In this document: positions 26,762 to 35,941 of the stretch, piece after piece
How the letters are laid out: every line of letters starts with the position of its first letter
Position numbering within the stretch: position 1 is the stretch's first letter
Assembly (NCBI GenBank): GCA_038134525.1
Contig: JAYPVI010000015.1
Coordinates: 1 to 58,009 of the forward strand
Direction of reading: 5' to 3'
DNA: 58,009 nucleotides
Source of the DNA: GCA-002727735 sp038134525
GTDB taxonomy: Bacteria > Bacteroidota > Bacteroidia > Flavobacteriales_D > Parvicellaceae
Translations under genes and position numbers: made by a program
Notes under the pieces: model-generated
Databases searched by the model: none
The model's input: only the letters and a program-made list of their open reading frames with translations
What the model was told of the DNA's origin: nothing

Positions 26762-26961
26762 GCTAGTTCCTCAGCTGGCTTCTTGCACTTTTCATCTGGT
26801 TGAGCGCCACAAAAACTACATGCTTCACCTTCTTTATTTAAATAAGGGTTATTACTTGCGCATGTGCCTGAAAATTCACCATCTTTTTTAACTATTAACT
26901 TAATTGCTATTCCAGCAAAACATAAGGCCACTAATCCAATAGAAAGTAAAATTAATTCCAT
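26758..26961 (-). CDS. Small membrane protein with four cysteines, NqrM-like candidate
   Basis: A 67-residue protein with one membrane helix (about 3-24), a KK-D-G stop-transfer and a short soluble tail with C34, C48, C51 and C59 (FSGTC, ACSFC, EKC). The proteobacterial NqrM maturation factor has the same plan (one helix, basic pair, then four clustered cysteines) and is encoded just after nqr-apbE; it is needed to put iron between NqrD and NqrE. Here the gene directly abuts apbE, though on the opposite strand. I infer the same role. Sequence similarity outside this pattern is low, so another metal-binding function is possible. Confidence 0.7.
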   Translation of the reverse strand: MELILLSIGLVALCFAGIAIKLIVKKDGEFSGTCASNNPYLNKEGEACSFCGAQPDEKCKKPAEELA

Positions 26962-27017
26962 ACGTCAAAATTAATGATTTAATTGCACAATACTAATTTT
27001 GACAAACTTTAAGTAAG

Positions 27018-27791
27018 ATGGAAAAAAGCAGTGAAGCGTTTATGAGGCTCCTGAAAATAATGGATGATTTAAGAGAGAAATGTCCTTGGGATAAAAAACA
27101 GACAATGGATTCATTAAGCTACCTTACAATTGAAGAAACGTATGAACTTATTGATGCTATTTCTGCTAAAAATTTAACGGAGATAAAAGGGGAATTAGGA
27201 GACCTATTACTTCATATCGTTTTTTATGCCAAAATAGCAGATGAAACCAATGATTTTGATATTACTGATGTAATACATACGGTTTGTGATAAGTTGGTGG
27301 AAAGACACCCTCATATTTATGGAGATGTTATAGCAAAAACAGAAGAAGAAGTAAAATTAAATTGGGAGAAAATAAAGTTGCAAAAGGGTAAAAAATCGGT
27401 ATTAGAAGGTGTCCCTAGGTCATTACCTGCTATGGTCAAGGCAACAAGAATTCAAGAAAAGGCTAGGGGTGTTGGATTTGATTGGGAACATAAGGACCAA
27501 GTTTTTGAGAAAGTGTTAGAGGAGTTTAAAGAATTAGATGGCGAATTAAATAATAGTGATAATAAGGCTAAAGTGGAGAAAGAGTTTGGAGATGTATTGT
27601 TTTCAATGATTAATTATGCCCGTTTCATTGGGGTTGATCCTGAACTTGCCTTGGAACGAACAAATAAGAAGTTTATTGGAAGGTTTACCTATTTGGAAAG
27701 TGAAGTCAAGAAAAAACAAAAAGATTTATTAAAAATGAGTTTAGCTGAGATGGATGAGATATGGAATGAATCAAAGAAAAAATTCCCATAA
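27018..27791 (+). CDS. mazG: Nucleoside triphosphate pyrophosphohydrolase MazG
   Basis: The 257 residues match full-length MazG with its two tandem all-alpha domains. The N-terminal signature CPWDKKQTMDSL is followed by the metal-binding EETYE...ELGDLLLH helix pair. The second copy has VLEEFKELDGEL and EFGDVLFSMINYAR. It hydrolyses NTPs to NMP and pyrophosphate, acting in house-cleaning or (p)ppGpp-linked stress control. A TAATTTTG box (26994-27001) sits 16 bases before the ATG. The gene stands alone. Confidence 0.96.
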   Translation: MEKSSEAFMRLLKIMDDLREKCPWDKKQTMDSLSYLTIEETYELIDAISAKNLTEIKGELGDLLLHIVFYAKIADETNDFDITDVIHTVCDKLVERHPHIYGDVIAKTEEEVKLNWEKIKLQKGKKSVLEGVPRSLPAMVKATRIQEKARGVGFDWEHKDQVFEKVLEEFKELDGELNNSDNKAKVEKEFGDVLFSMINYARFIGVDPELALERTNKKFIGRFTYLESEVKKKQKDLLKMSLAEMDEIWNESKKKFP

Positions 27792-27885
27792 TATATTAGC
27801 AACCATTTTTTTTTGTCCCCGTTTTATAATGTATAGTTTTTTTTGATTTGACTCTTTTTAATTAACTTGTTAGAAATAAAAACCC

Positions 27886-29322
27886 ATGAAAAGATTATTT
27901 ACTCTATTTATTGTATTTCTTCTCTCTATAAATATCAATGCAACTCACCTCATGGGTGGAGAATTAATTGTTCAGAACGATCAACCAGGTGATTATGAAA
28001 TTTTATTGACTTTATATAGAGATACACTTGGGATACCAATGCAGTCTACTCAAAATATTGAAATTTTTAACTCTTCTGGAAACGTTGTGACTACTATAAC
28101 CTGTAATCTTGATCCGAATGCATTTCATCCTGTTTTTGGTTTACAAAATGGCAGTGTATTGCCTTTTTTTCCATATGGTGTTGAAGTTTATTTTTTTTCT
28201 GCAAATTTTCAATGTGCTATTCCTGGTGAATATACAGCCAGCTGGGATAATTGTTGTAGAAATGCGGCTATTTTAAATTTACCAAATGCTTCATCTGCTG
28301 ATATGCAATTATTCACCAATTTTACTGTTGACTTGATTGATTCTTATTCAACCCCGTTCTTTATGGTAAGTCCAGTTGTCTTTTTGCCTATGAATACACC
28401 TTGGCAGTACAATCCATTGCCATTTGATAATGATGGTGACTCTCTAGTTTGGTCGTTGGATGTTCCACACGAAAGCGCTATGGCTAATCCTTCACAAGGA
28501 ACCCCGATAGCAGGATACACAAACCCACCATCTGTTGCTGGTGGTCAATTTTCTATTAACCCTGTAACGGGAACCATTTCTTGGACAGCATCTACTATTG
28601 GTAATTTTGTTTATACTGTGACATGTGAAGAATTTAGAAACGGGATAAAAGTGGGTGATATTAGAAGGGATATGCAATTTATTGTTTTGCCAACAGGACC
28701 AGTGCCTCAATTAATGGACATGGGGTCATTGCCTTTAAATGCCGATGGTGTTCCATATGTAAATGCTACAGCTGGTGTTCCGTTTAGTTTGAATTTATAT
28801 GCGCTAGATAGTAGCGTTTCCACCATTGGGTTTCATGCATTTGGAGAACCATTTAACCTATCAAATACAATGACCTATACACAAGGACCAATGGATAATA
28901 ATTTTCAAACCAAAGTTTCTTTAATGTGGTCACCGACTTCTAACGAAGCTAGGGCAGAACCCTATATGGTTGTATTAAGACTAATGAATGGCACATTTAG
29001 TATGGATTATACCATATTTGTTTATGTTTTGGAAAACACATCATCTATTCATGATGAAGAACTCTATGAATTTGATGTTTTCCCTAATCCAAGTAAAGGG
29101 ATGGTTAATGTCAATTTGAATTCAGCAGAGGCTAATACTATAGATTTAAGTTTAATGAATATAGCTGGACAAACAGTATACAATGACCAATTCTTTTTAG
29201 TGGAAGGAGATAATACTATACCATTAAATTTAACTCTAAAAGATGGTTGTTATTTTGTAAACTTTTCTCGAGAAGGAAAACCTGCTTACTTCACTAAAAA
29301 GTTGGTTATTCAGCAAGAGTAA
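27886..29322 (+). CDS. T9SS-exported surface protein with gliding-type N-terminus
   Basis: A 478-residue secreted protein with a signal peptide (residues 1-19). The mature N-terminus ATHLMGGELIV...YEILLTLYRD and the CCRNAAILNL motif are typical of Bacteroidota gliding-motility-associated and other T9SS proteins. Ig- or cadherin-like beta domains follow (NPLPFDNDGDSLVWSL, FSINPVTGTISWTAS). The last 80 residues are a T9SS type A sorting domain (FDVFPNPSKGMVNV...CYFVNF). It probably sits on the cell surface, with ligand unknown. Its 3' end overlaps the converging MATE gene by 17 bp. Confidence 0.88.
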   Translation: MKRLFTLFIVFLLSININATHLMGGELIVQNDQPGDYEILLTLYRDTLGIPMQSTQNIEIFNSSGNVVTTITCNLDPNAFHPVFGLQNGSVLPFFPYGVEVYFFSANFQCAIPGEYTASWDNCCRNAAILNLPNASSADMQLFTNFTVDLIDSYSTPFFMVSPVVFLPMNTPWQYNPLPFDNDGDSLVWSLDVPHESAMANPSQGTPIAGYTNPPSVAGGQFSINPVTGTISWTASTIGNFVYTVTCEEFRNGIKVGDIRRDMQFIVLPTGPVPQLMDMGSLPLNADGVPYVNATAGVPFSLNLYALDSSVSTIGFHAFGEPFNLSNTMTYTQGPMDNNFQTKVSLMWSPTSNEARAEPYMVVLRLMNGTFSMDYTIFVYVLENTSSIHDEELYEFDVFPNPSKGMVNVNLNSAEANTIDLSLMNIAGQTVYNDQFFLVEGDNTIPLNLTLKDGCYFVNFSREGKPAYFTKKLVIQQE

Positions 29323-30625
29323 TTTTTCTGAATTTATATAAAAGTGATATTCCTCTATAAACCATCCAAACGCTTAGAGAGAGCCAAACACCCCATAGAC
29401 CTTCTTCGATCCAGTTGGAAAGATAAAGTGCTGGAATAAATAGCAAGAAAGTAGCTTGAATTAAAGTATTTCTTAGTTCGATAGCTTTTCCCATACCCTT
29501 AAATATTCCATCAAACGTAAAGGCGATAGAATTAAATGGTTGAGCGATAATGATAATCCAAAAAGTATTTTTAAATACTTGAATAACATCGTAGTTCTTA
29601 TTAAATAATGGTCCTATTATGTTATAAGAAAAGGCATAGCATAGCATAAGTCCAAATGCAATTTTAATATTTATTATCATTAGTTTATGACCGAGTAATT
29701 TTAATTTATTATTGTTTTTTTCTCCCAAGTATTTCCCAGCAAGTGCATTTCCAGCATTGGAATATCCGTCAATAAAAAATGAAGTAAAAATCCAAATATT
29801 ATAACCAATGGTATAAGCTGCAAGTTCTTCTTCTCCATAGTTGTTGGCAAACCTATTTGCCAAAATAAATACCACATTAAGGACCATAGTTCTAATGAAC
29901 ATGTTTAAAAATATCAATAGCATTTCTCTAAAGAAAGGGCTTATTTGAGACGTTAGTTTTAACCTAAAGGAAGATTTAGTGTAGTATATATAAACACATA
30001 ATATAAACATAACTATTTGCGCAATTAATGAAGCCCAGGCTGCTCCCTTAACACCCATTGGAGCTATGTAATCATCAATACCATTGATTAGCACATAATC
30101 TATAAGGATATTTAGTCCTCCACCAACTAAGCTAATGTACATTGCCCAAGATGTGTTTTGTAAACCTCTAAATATGCCAAAAAACAGAGCAATTAAAAGG
30201 CTTATTGGTAATCCTATAGCCCTTATGTTAAAATAGTTCCTTGCAAAACCTAAGGTGCTTTCTTTGATGTCGCCAAAAAGAAAAAAGGTAACTTGATCAA
30301 AGTATATGATTAAAACTGTTGCAATCCCAGCTCCCATTAGAAAGGTAAGTAGTAAGGTTTGTGGAATTAAACTGGCCACTTTGTTTAGTTGGTTAGCTCC
30401 AAAATGTCTACTAATAATGGCAGATAACGAAGTTCTCATCTGAGCTAACCCCCATACAAGAGTGGCGATAAGTCCTGCTGATAAGCCTACACCTCCTTGT
30501 GCGATGGTGGCATGGTGTTCCATTTGTCCAATGAAAGCAGTATCAGCTAAACCAATTAATGGTTCAGTAATATTAAATAGGATAGCAGGTATAGCTAATT
30601 TATTGATTTCTTTTATGGAAATCAT
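29306..30625 (-). CDS. MATE family efflux transporter
   Basis: A 439-residue inner-membrane protein with about 12 helices in two similar halves. The first half has LAIPAILFNITEPLIGLADTAFIG and the second half an equivalent segment. This fits the DinF-like branch of the MATE (MOP) superfamily, which exports drugs or metabolites using Na+ or H+. It is the last gene of a unit with folP and the MBL hydrolase (1-bp stop/start overlap). The substrate cannot be read from the sequence. Confidence 0.9.
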   Translation of the reverse strand: MISIKEINKLAIPAILFNITEPLIGLADTAFIGQMEHHATIAQGGVGLSAGLIATLVWGLAQMRTSLSAIISRHFGANQLNKVASLIPQTLLLTFLMGAGIATVLIIYFDQVTFFLFGDIKESTLGFARNYFNIRAIGLPISLLIALFFGIFRGLQNTSWAMYISLVGGGLNILIDYVLINGIDDYIAPMGVKGAAWASLIAQIVMFILCVYIYYTKSSFRLKLTSQISPFFREMLLIFLNMFIRTMVLNVVFILANRFANNYGEEELAAYTIGYNIWIFTSFFIDGYSNAGNALAGKYLGEKNNNKLKLLGHKLMIINIKIAFGLMLCYAFSYNIIGPLFNKNYDVIQVFKNTFWIIIIAQPFNSIAFTFDGIFKGMGKAIELRNTLIQATFLLFIPALYLSNWIEEGLWGVWLSLSVWMVYRGISLLYKFRKITLAE

Positions 30626-31482
30626 TACATGAATTCGGCTAATTGGTGTGTTGATTTAAGTCTTATGCCTTTTTCTGTTTGAGTCAATAAACATGACTCA
30701 TTAACAGGGTCGTGCTCTAAGAAAAGTAACCATTTTCTCTCTTCAGCTAATTGAAGAAATTCATTTTTCTCTTTTAGCGTTAGTAAAGGTCTTGTGTCAT
30801 ATCCCATGACATAAGGAAGGGGTATGTGTCCAGTGCTTGGAAGTAAATCGGCCATAAAAACTATTTTCTGGCCATTGTAATTTATGATAGGAAGCATTTG
30901 ACTTTCTGTATGTCCATCAGCAAAAAACACATCTATGTCATTAAATACATCAGTTGTAATTTGGTTTTTACGGTGAATGAATTTGAGTTGACCACTTTCT
31001 TGAATAGGCAATAAGTTTTCTGTTAAAAAAGATGCTTTCTCTCTTGGATTAGGATTAATTGCCCAATCCCAATGCGCTTTATTGCTCCAGTAATATGCGT
31101 TTTTAAAAACAGGTTCAAGTAATTTTTTATCTCTATCTTTCCATTTAACTCCTCCTCCACAATGGTCAAAATGTAAATGAGTTAAGAATACATCAGTTAC
31201 TTCATCAAGTCCATAGCCTGCTTCATTTATAGATTTTTCTAAACTATCATTTCCGTGCAAGTAATAGTAGCTAAAAAATTTATCTGATTGCTTGTTACCA
31301 ATACCCGTATCAATAAGGATGAGTTTGTTATCTCTTTCAATCAATAGGCTTCTCATAGCCCAACTACACATATTGTTATTGTCAGGTGGATTGGTTTTAC
31401 TCCATATGCTTTTGGGAACAACACCAAACATGGCGCCTCCATCTAATTTGAAATATCCGGTATTTATGACTGAAATTTTCAT
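30625..31482 (-). CDS. MBL-fold metallo-hydrolase
   Basis: A 285-residue cytoplasmic protein with the metallo-beta-lactamase zinc motif T-H-L-H-F-D-H-C-G-G. Later ligands are in ADGHTESQ and the C-terminal FLEHDP, and an early LIDTGIG strand is present. This supports a binuclear metal hydrolase of the AHL-lactonase-like group (also PF00753). The exact substrate is unknown. It overlaps folP by 4 bp and MATE by 1 bp, so the three are probably co-transcribed. Confidence 0.88.
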   Translation of the reverse strand: MKISVINTGYFKLDGGAMFGVVPKSIWSKTNPPDNNNMCSWAMRSLLIERDNKLILIDTGIGNKQSDKFFSYYYLHGNDSLEKSINEAGYGLDEVTDVFLTHLHFDHCGGGVKWKDRDKKLLEPVFKNAYYWSNKAHWDWAINPNPREKASFLTENLLPIQESGQLKFIHRKNQITTDVFNDIDVFFADGHTESQMLPIINYNGQKIVFMADLLPSTGHIPLPYVMGYDTRPLLTLKEKNEFLQLAEERKWLLFLEHDPVNESCLLTQTEKGIRLKSTHQLAEFM

Positions 31483-32339
31483 AGTTTAAATTTTTGTATT
31501 TCATTAAATATCTGAATACATTCATTGGCTTCCTTAGGATCGTGAACTCTAAGAATATTAGTTCCATTTAGTAAAGAGTACATGTTTAAAGAAGTAGTTC
31601 CATTAACAGATTCTAAAGGTTTGATATTTAATAATTTATAAATCATTGATTTTCTACTTATTCCTGATAAAATTGGATATCCAAGTGTTGAGAAATAGTT
31701 TAGGTTTGCCATAATCTCATAGTTGTTATTAAGAGTCTTGCCAAATCCAAAACCCGGATCAATAATGATATCATGGATTCCAAATGTTTTAAGCTTATTT
31801 ATTTTTTTGCTTAGAAATTGAATAATGTCTTTGACCACATTTTTATAACTAGGTGCTTGTTGCATGTTTTGTGGTGTTCCTTGCATATGCATTAAAATAT
31901 AGGGAACCTGGTAAGAAGAAAGTGTCTTGATCATTTGCTCGTCCAATTCAAATGCAGAAATATCATTAATTAACGCAGCTCCAGATTCAATGGCTTCTTT
32001 TGCTACTCTACCTCTAAATGTGTCTATTGAGATGATGACTCTTGGAAATCTTGCTAGAATTGCCTCGATGATTGGAATTGTTCTATATAACTCATCTTCT
32101 TCACTAACATGTTTTGCGTTTGGTTTTGATGAATAACCCCCAATATCAACAAAAGTAGCCCCATTTAAAAGGTCTTCTTCTACTTTTCGAAGTGCCTTTT
32201 CAGCTGTATTGTATTTTCCTCCATCATAAAAAGAATCCGGAGTTGTATTTACAATGCTCATTATTTTAGGAGTTGATAAATCGATTAGATTTCCTTTACA
32301 GTTTATGGAGTAATTATCAACTAAATACGTATCTTTCAC
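31479..32339 (-). CDS. folP: Dihydropteroate synthase
   Basis: It joins p-aminobenzoate to dihydropterin pyrophosphate in folate synthesis. Signatures are KIMSIVNTTPDSFYDGG, GATFVDIGGYSSKP, SIDTFRG, LINDISAFE, DPGFGFGKT and GISRKSM, in normal order. The open frame runs on to 32432, inside the divergent DUF1599 gene. GTG 32339 gives an N-terminus of family-like length (about 286 residues) without that overlap, so I prefer it; a start as far out as 32432 cannot be excluded. It is the first gene of the folP-MBL-MATE unit. Confidence 0.93.
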   Translation of the reverse strand: MKDTYLVDNYSINCKGNLIDLSTPKIMSIVNTTPDSFYDGGKYNTAEKALRKVEEDLLNGATFVDIGGYSSKPNAKHVSEEDELYRTIPIIEAILARFPRVIISIDTFRGRVAKEAIESGAALINDISAFELDEQMIKTLSSYQVPYILMHMQGTPQNMQQAPSYKNVVKDIIQFLSKKINKLKTFGIHDIIIDPGFGFGKTLNNNYEIMANLNYFSTLGYPILSGISRKSMIYKLLNIKPLESVNGTTSLNMYSLLNGTNILRVHDPKEANECIQIFNEIQKFKL

Positions 32340-32361
32340 GACTTTTAATTTTGATTTATCT

Positions 32362-32904
32362 ATGCCAAATACTTCCTTAGAATTTGATACGGTAGTTTCC
32401 AAATGTACAGAGATTTTTAAAAAGAAAACCATTGATTATGGTACAGCTTGGAGAATTTTACGTTCAAGTTCATTAACAGATCAAATTTTTATTAAAGCAA
32501 ATAGAATTAGAACCATTCAAGAGGCGGGTTCGTCTAAGGTTAATGAAGGTGTTGAACCAGAATTTATAGGAATAATCAATTATTGCGTCATGGCACTAAT
32601 TCAATTGGATTTAGAAAAAGATGATAGGCTAGAATTGCCAGCTGATGAAGTTATTACGCTTTACCAAAATAAGATTTTAGAATCGAAAAATTTAATGATG
32701 AATAAAAATCATGATTATGGTGAGGCTTGGCGTGATATGCGAGTTTCTTCTTTAACGGATTTGATACTAATGAAAATTTTAAGGGTTAAGCAAATCGAGG
32801 ATAATGAGGGTAAAACCATTATTTCTGAAGGTATAGATGCTAATTACTTTGATATGTTGAATTATAGTGTTTTTGCATTAATTCATTTAAATAATCAAAT
32901 ATGA
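32362..32904 (+). CDS. DUF1599 family protein
   Basis: A 180-residue cytoplasmic protein made of two tandem copies of one motif: KTIDYGTAWRILR..SLTDQIFIKANRI and NHDYGEAWRDMR.SSLTDLILMKILRV. This is the DUF1599 (nucleotide modification associated) pattern, found in Bacteroidota next to folP, as here. Its biochemical function is not established. The ATG at 32362 is supported by the family N-terminus. A TAATTTTG box ends 8 bases before it. It overlaps the next gene by 4 bp and is probably the first gene of the long plus-strand run. Confidence 0.9.
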   Translation: MPNTSLEFDTVVSKCTEIFKKKTIDYGTAWRILRSSSLTDQIFIKANRIRTIQEAGSSKVNEGVEPEFIGIINYCVMALIQLDLEKDDRLELPADEVITLYQNKILESKNLMMNKNHDYGEAWRDMRVSSLTDLILMKILRVKQIEDNEGKTIISEGIDANYFDMLNYSVFALIHLNNQI

Positions 32905-33884
32905 GTCAGTCTACAAAATTGATTTTAAGTTGGATTATAAGGATATTAATATCCGCTTTATTTTTAGTATCAGCATATGCTAAAATTTATCATGATCCTT
33001 CTGCATATTTTTCCATTACTACATTTGAGGCAAAGCAATTAGTTCCTTTAGGTTTTGATGTTACTTTTTCTGCATTTTTATCAAGAATCCTAATTGGTTT
33101 TGAGTTCACACTTGGGTTGTTAATACTATTACCATTTTTTTTAAAACGCATTGTTGTGCCCGCTACAATAGGTATGCTTGCTTTTTTTACGGTACATCTT
33201 TTAATCCAAATTTATCTTACTGGCAATCAAGGAAATTGTGGATGTTTTGGGTCGCTTTTGCCAATGACACCACTAGAAGCAATAATAAAAAATGTGTTAG
33301 CTATTATTTTACTTATTTTATTAATGCGTTTTTTAGAGCAGGACGAATCTCATCACAAAAAGTGGATTCCCTTGTGGTTGTCTTATGTGCTTGTAACATC
33401 AATAATTTTTGTGTTTATTCCCATAAAGTCAACTGAAATTAATATTGGAGATTACAGCATTGAAATGGCTAATGATGTGCAAAATGTTGGTCCCATTCAA
33501 TCTACATCAGAATTTGGTGCTAAATTCCCTTATGTAGATAACGGTAAAGTGTTACTTTGTTTTTTTGCTGCTGGATGTGATCATTGTAAATCTACAATAA
33601 GATCTTTAGATTCATTAAAAACCATTTACCATTCTGATTTCCCAAAAATCGAAATTTTATTTATGGATGAGGAGACTGAAAAAATACCAGAATTTTTTGA
33701 GTTTGCTGGCAATGAATATCATTACCAAATTCTGGACATCCCTACTTTCTATGATGTTTTAACTTGGGAAAGAGATACGCCAGGCGTATTCTACATTTGG
33801 AATGGCAACGTCCAGGCTTCTTTTAATGGGGTTAATGAAAATTCTTTCAATGCTGAAGATTTGGTTAAAGCATTAGATATTTAA
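32901..33884 (+). CDS. MauE/DoxX-like membrane protein fused to a thioredoxin-like domain (BT_3928 family)
   Basis: A 327-residue protein. Residues 1-165 form a four- or five-helix DoxX/MauE-like membrane unit with the cysteine motif GNCGCFG. Residues about 200-327 are a thioredoxin-like domain with C-D-H-C (AAGCDHCKSTI). The pairing suggests electron or disulfide transfer across the membrane, but the partner is unknown. The gene sits between DUF1599 (4-bp overlap) and an ABC permease, the usual Bacteroidota neighbourhood. Confidence 0.85.
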   Translation: MSQSTKLILSWIIRILISALFLVSAYAKIYHDPSAYFSITTFEAKQLVPLGFDVTFSAFLSRILIGFEFTLGLLILLPFFLKRIVVPATIGMLAFFTVHLLIQIYLTGNQGNCGCFGSLLPMTPLEAIIKNVLAIILLILLMRFLEQDESHHKKWIPLWLSYVLVTSIIFVFIPIKSTEINIGDYSIEMANDVQNVGPIQSTSEFGAKFPYVDNGKVLLCFFAAGCDHCKSTIRSLDSLKTIYHSDFPKIEILFMDEETEKIPEFFEFAGNEYHYQILDIPTFYDVLTWERDTPGVFYIWNGNVQASFNGVNENSFNAEDLVKALDI

Positions 33885-33893
33885 TATCATCAA

Positions 33894-35189
33894 TTGACAA
33901 GGTATATACTGAGGAAAATAGCGTATGGAATCTTAGTATTATTGGGTGTAATAACAGTTGTTTTCTGTATATACAGCATTAAACCAGGTGATCCAGCATC
34001 TTTGTCAGGGGGTCAAAATACAACTAAAGATATTGTAATAAAATTCAACAAAGAGTGGGGGTTGGACCAGTCAATTCCTAAAAGGTATTTCCTCTTTTTA
34101 AATGATCTTTCTCCATTATCTTTTCATAGTGCCCATAATGCTCAAAGTTATTTGTATTTTGATCAAAATAAGTTCAATGGTTTTAAATTATTTAGTATTG
34201 GTAAAAACTATTGCATTTACATAAAGTCTCCTTACCTAAAACGATCATACGTAAACAACAGAAATGTGTCTTCAATCATTAGTGAGAAATTATTTGGCAC
34301 TGCTATTTTAGCTTTGTCTGCTATCATTTTCGCTTCTATAATTGGAATTATTTTAGGTTCTTACACAGCCTATAATAATAATATCTTCTCTAACCATTTT
34401 TCTTTGCTAATAGCTATTGCAGGAATGTCTGCACCTTCTTTTTTTATGGCATCAATTATTTCGGTTGTTGGAGGATATTATTGGTCTTCTCACATTGATT
34501 TTCCTGTTTTACCCTTAATTTTTATGATATTATCTCTTATTGTTTTCTTGTTTTACCAAAAGCATAATTGGAGTATAAAGTTGGTTTTAAAATCACTCTT
34601 AAAAGGATTTATACTTGGATTATTCGCTTGGCTTTTATTAATCACCATAAAGAGTATTTTCCAAATAAAATTGTTAGATTTTTTTCTTTATTCTTTTAAA
34701 ATCTTTGGAACTGGACTTGAACCCAGTGGCTCAATTATTCAAATCAATGATATAACAGGTGAAAGAGAGTATAGATGGGCCAATTTAATTTTACCATGTC
34801 TTACACTTGGTATTCGTCCATTAGCCATTGTTTTGCTACTTACAAAAAAATCAATGGAGGAAGTACTTTCAAGTGATTTTATAAGAACAGCAAAAGCAAA
34901 AGGTTTAACTACTTTTTCTGTGTTATGGAAACATGCGTTAAGAAATGCCATTAACCCTGTTATAACTGCTATTTCAGGATGGTTTGCCTCTTTATTAGCA
35001 GGTGCAGTATTTGTAGAACTCATTTTTAATTGGGATGGAATTGGATCTGTTCTTGTTAGTGCGTTAAAAAATGATGATCTTCCTGTAGTTATGGGTATCA
35101 CCTTAGTGATTTCGGTTATTTTTGTTGTACTCAATCTAATAATAGATCTTGTCTATAGCGTAATTGATCCTAGAGTTGTATTAAAATAA
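33894..35189 (+). CDS. ABC transporter permease (DppB/OppB-like)
   Basis: A 431-residue membrane protein. The N-terminus TRYILRKIAYGILVLLGVITVVF and the last 110 residues (RPLAIVLLLTKKSMEEVLSSDFIRTAKAKGL, LRNAINPVITAISG, VELIFNWDGIGSVL) are those of dipeptide-transport permeases. The middle carries extra helices and a long periplasmic loop not found in DppB. The start codon is TTG, 9 bp after the previous stop. No ATPase, DppC or binding protein is adjacent, so its partners must be elsewhere. Confidence 0.88.
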   Translation: MTRYILRKIAYGILVLLGVITVVFCIYSIKPGDPASLSGGQNTTKDIVIKFNKEWGLDQSIPKRYFLFLNDLSPLSFHSAHNAQSYLYFDQNKFNGFKLFSIGKNYCIYIKSPYLKRSYVNNRNVSSIISEKLFGTAILALSAIIFASIIGIILGSYTAYNNNIFSNHFSLLIAIAGMSAPSFFMASIISVVGGYYWSSHIDFPVLPLIFMILSLIVFLFYQKHNWSIKLVLKSLLKGFILGLFAWLLLITIKSIFQIKLLDFFLYSFKIFGTGLEPSGSIIQINDITGEREYRWANLILPCLTLGIRPLAIVLLLTKKSMEEVLSSDFIRTAKAKGLTTFSVLWKHALRNAINPVITAISGWFASLLAGAVFVELIFNWDGIGSVLVSALKNDDLPVVMGITLVISVIFVVLNLIIDLVYSVIDPRVVLK

Positions 35190-35194
35190 AATTT

Positions 35195-35941
35195 ATGAGA
35201 AGAAAAATTGTTGCAGGTAATTGGAAAATGAATTTAAATTACACAGATGCTGTTCAGTTAATTAACGAAATCAATTTAAGTGATTTTAACTCAAATTCAG
35301 AATTAATTGTGGCTCCTCCTAGTATTTATTTAGCCAGTTTTAAAGATAATCAACATCTCTTTTCCCTTTCATCTCAAGATGTTCATTATGAAGAAAATGG
35401 GGCTTTCACAGGAGAAATTTCTGCAGAAATGCTTTCTTCATTAGGGGTTGAATATGCTATTGTTGGACATTCTGAGAGAAGATCTATGTTTAATGAAACA
35501 GATGAAATTATTTTTAAAAAGATTAAAGCATTGTTAAAACAGGATATTTACCCCATTTTTTGTTGTGGTGAATTAAAAGAGGAAAGAGAAGAAGGTCGTG
35601 CTTATGATGTGGTATCTAACCAATTAAAATATATTTTATCTGAATTAAATGAAAATCAAATTAGAAAAATGATCATAGCATATGAACCTGTATGGGCAAT
35701 AGGTACTGGTTTGACTGCAAGCCCTAATGATGCTCAAATGATGCATAAACATATCCGAACATTGTTAGCTAATCACTTTTCTTTCGCTGTTTCTGAAGAA
35801 GTTTCCATATTATATGGAGGAAGTTGTAAGCCTGAAAATGCTAGGGAAATTTTTTCTCAAGAGGATATAGATGGTGGTTTAATAGGAGGTGCATCCTTAG
35901 ATTGTAAATCATTCCTCTCCATTGCAAATTCTTTTTCTTGA
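35195..35941 (+). CDS. tpiA: Triosephosphate isomerase
   Basis: A glycolytic enzyme interconverting dihydroxyacetone phosphate and glyceraldehyde 3-phosphate. The 248 residues hold RKIVAGNWKMN at the start (active-site Asn and Lys), AIVGHSERR (His electrophile), AYEPVWAIGTG (catalytic Glu) and a phosphate-binding YGGS...GGLIGGASL near the end. It lies 5 bp after the permease and overlaps prmA by 4 bp. Confidence 0.98.
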   Translation: MRRKIVAGNWKMNLNYTDAVQLINEINLSDFNSNSELIVAPPSIYLASFKDNQHLFSLSSQDVHYEENGAFTGEISAEMLSSLGVEYAIVGHSERRSMFNETDEIIFKKIKALLKQDIYPIFCCGELKEEREEGRAYDVVSNQLKYILSELNENQIRKMIIAYEPVWAIGTGLTASPNDAQMMHKHIRTLLANHFSFAVSEEVSILYGGSCKPENAREIFSQEDIDGGLIGGASLDCKSFLSIANSFS

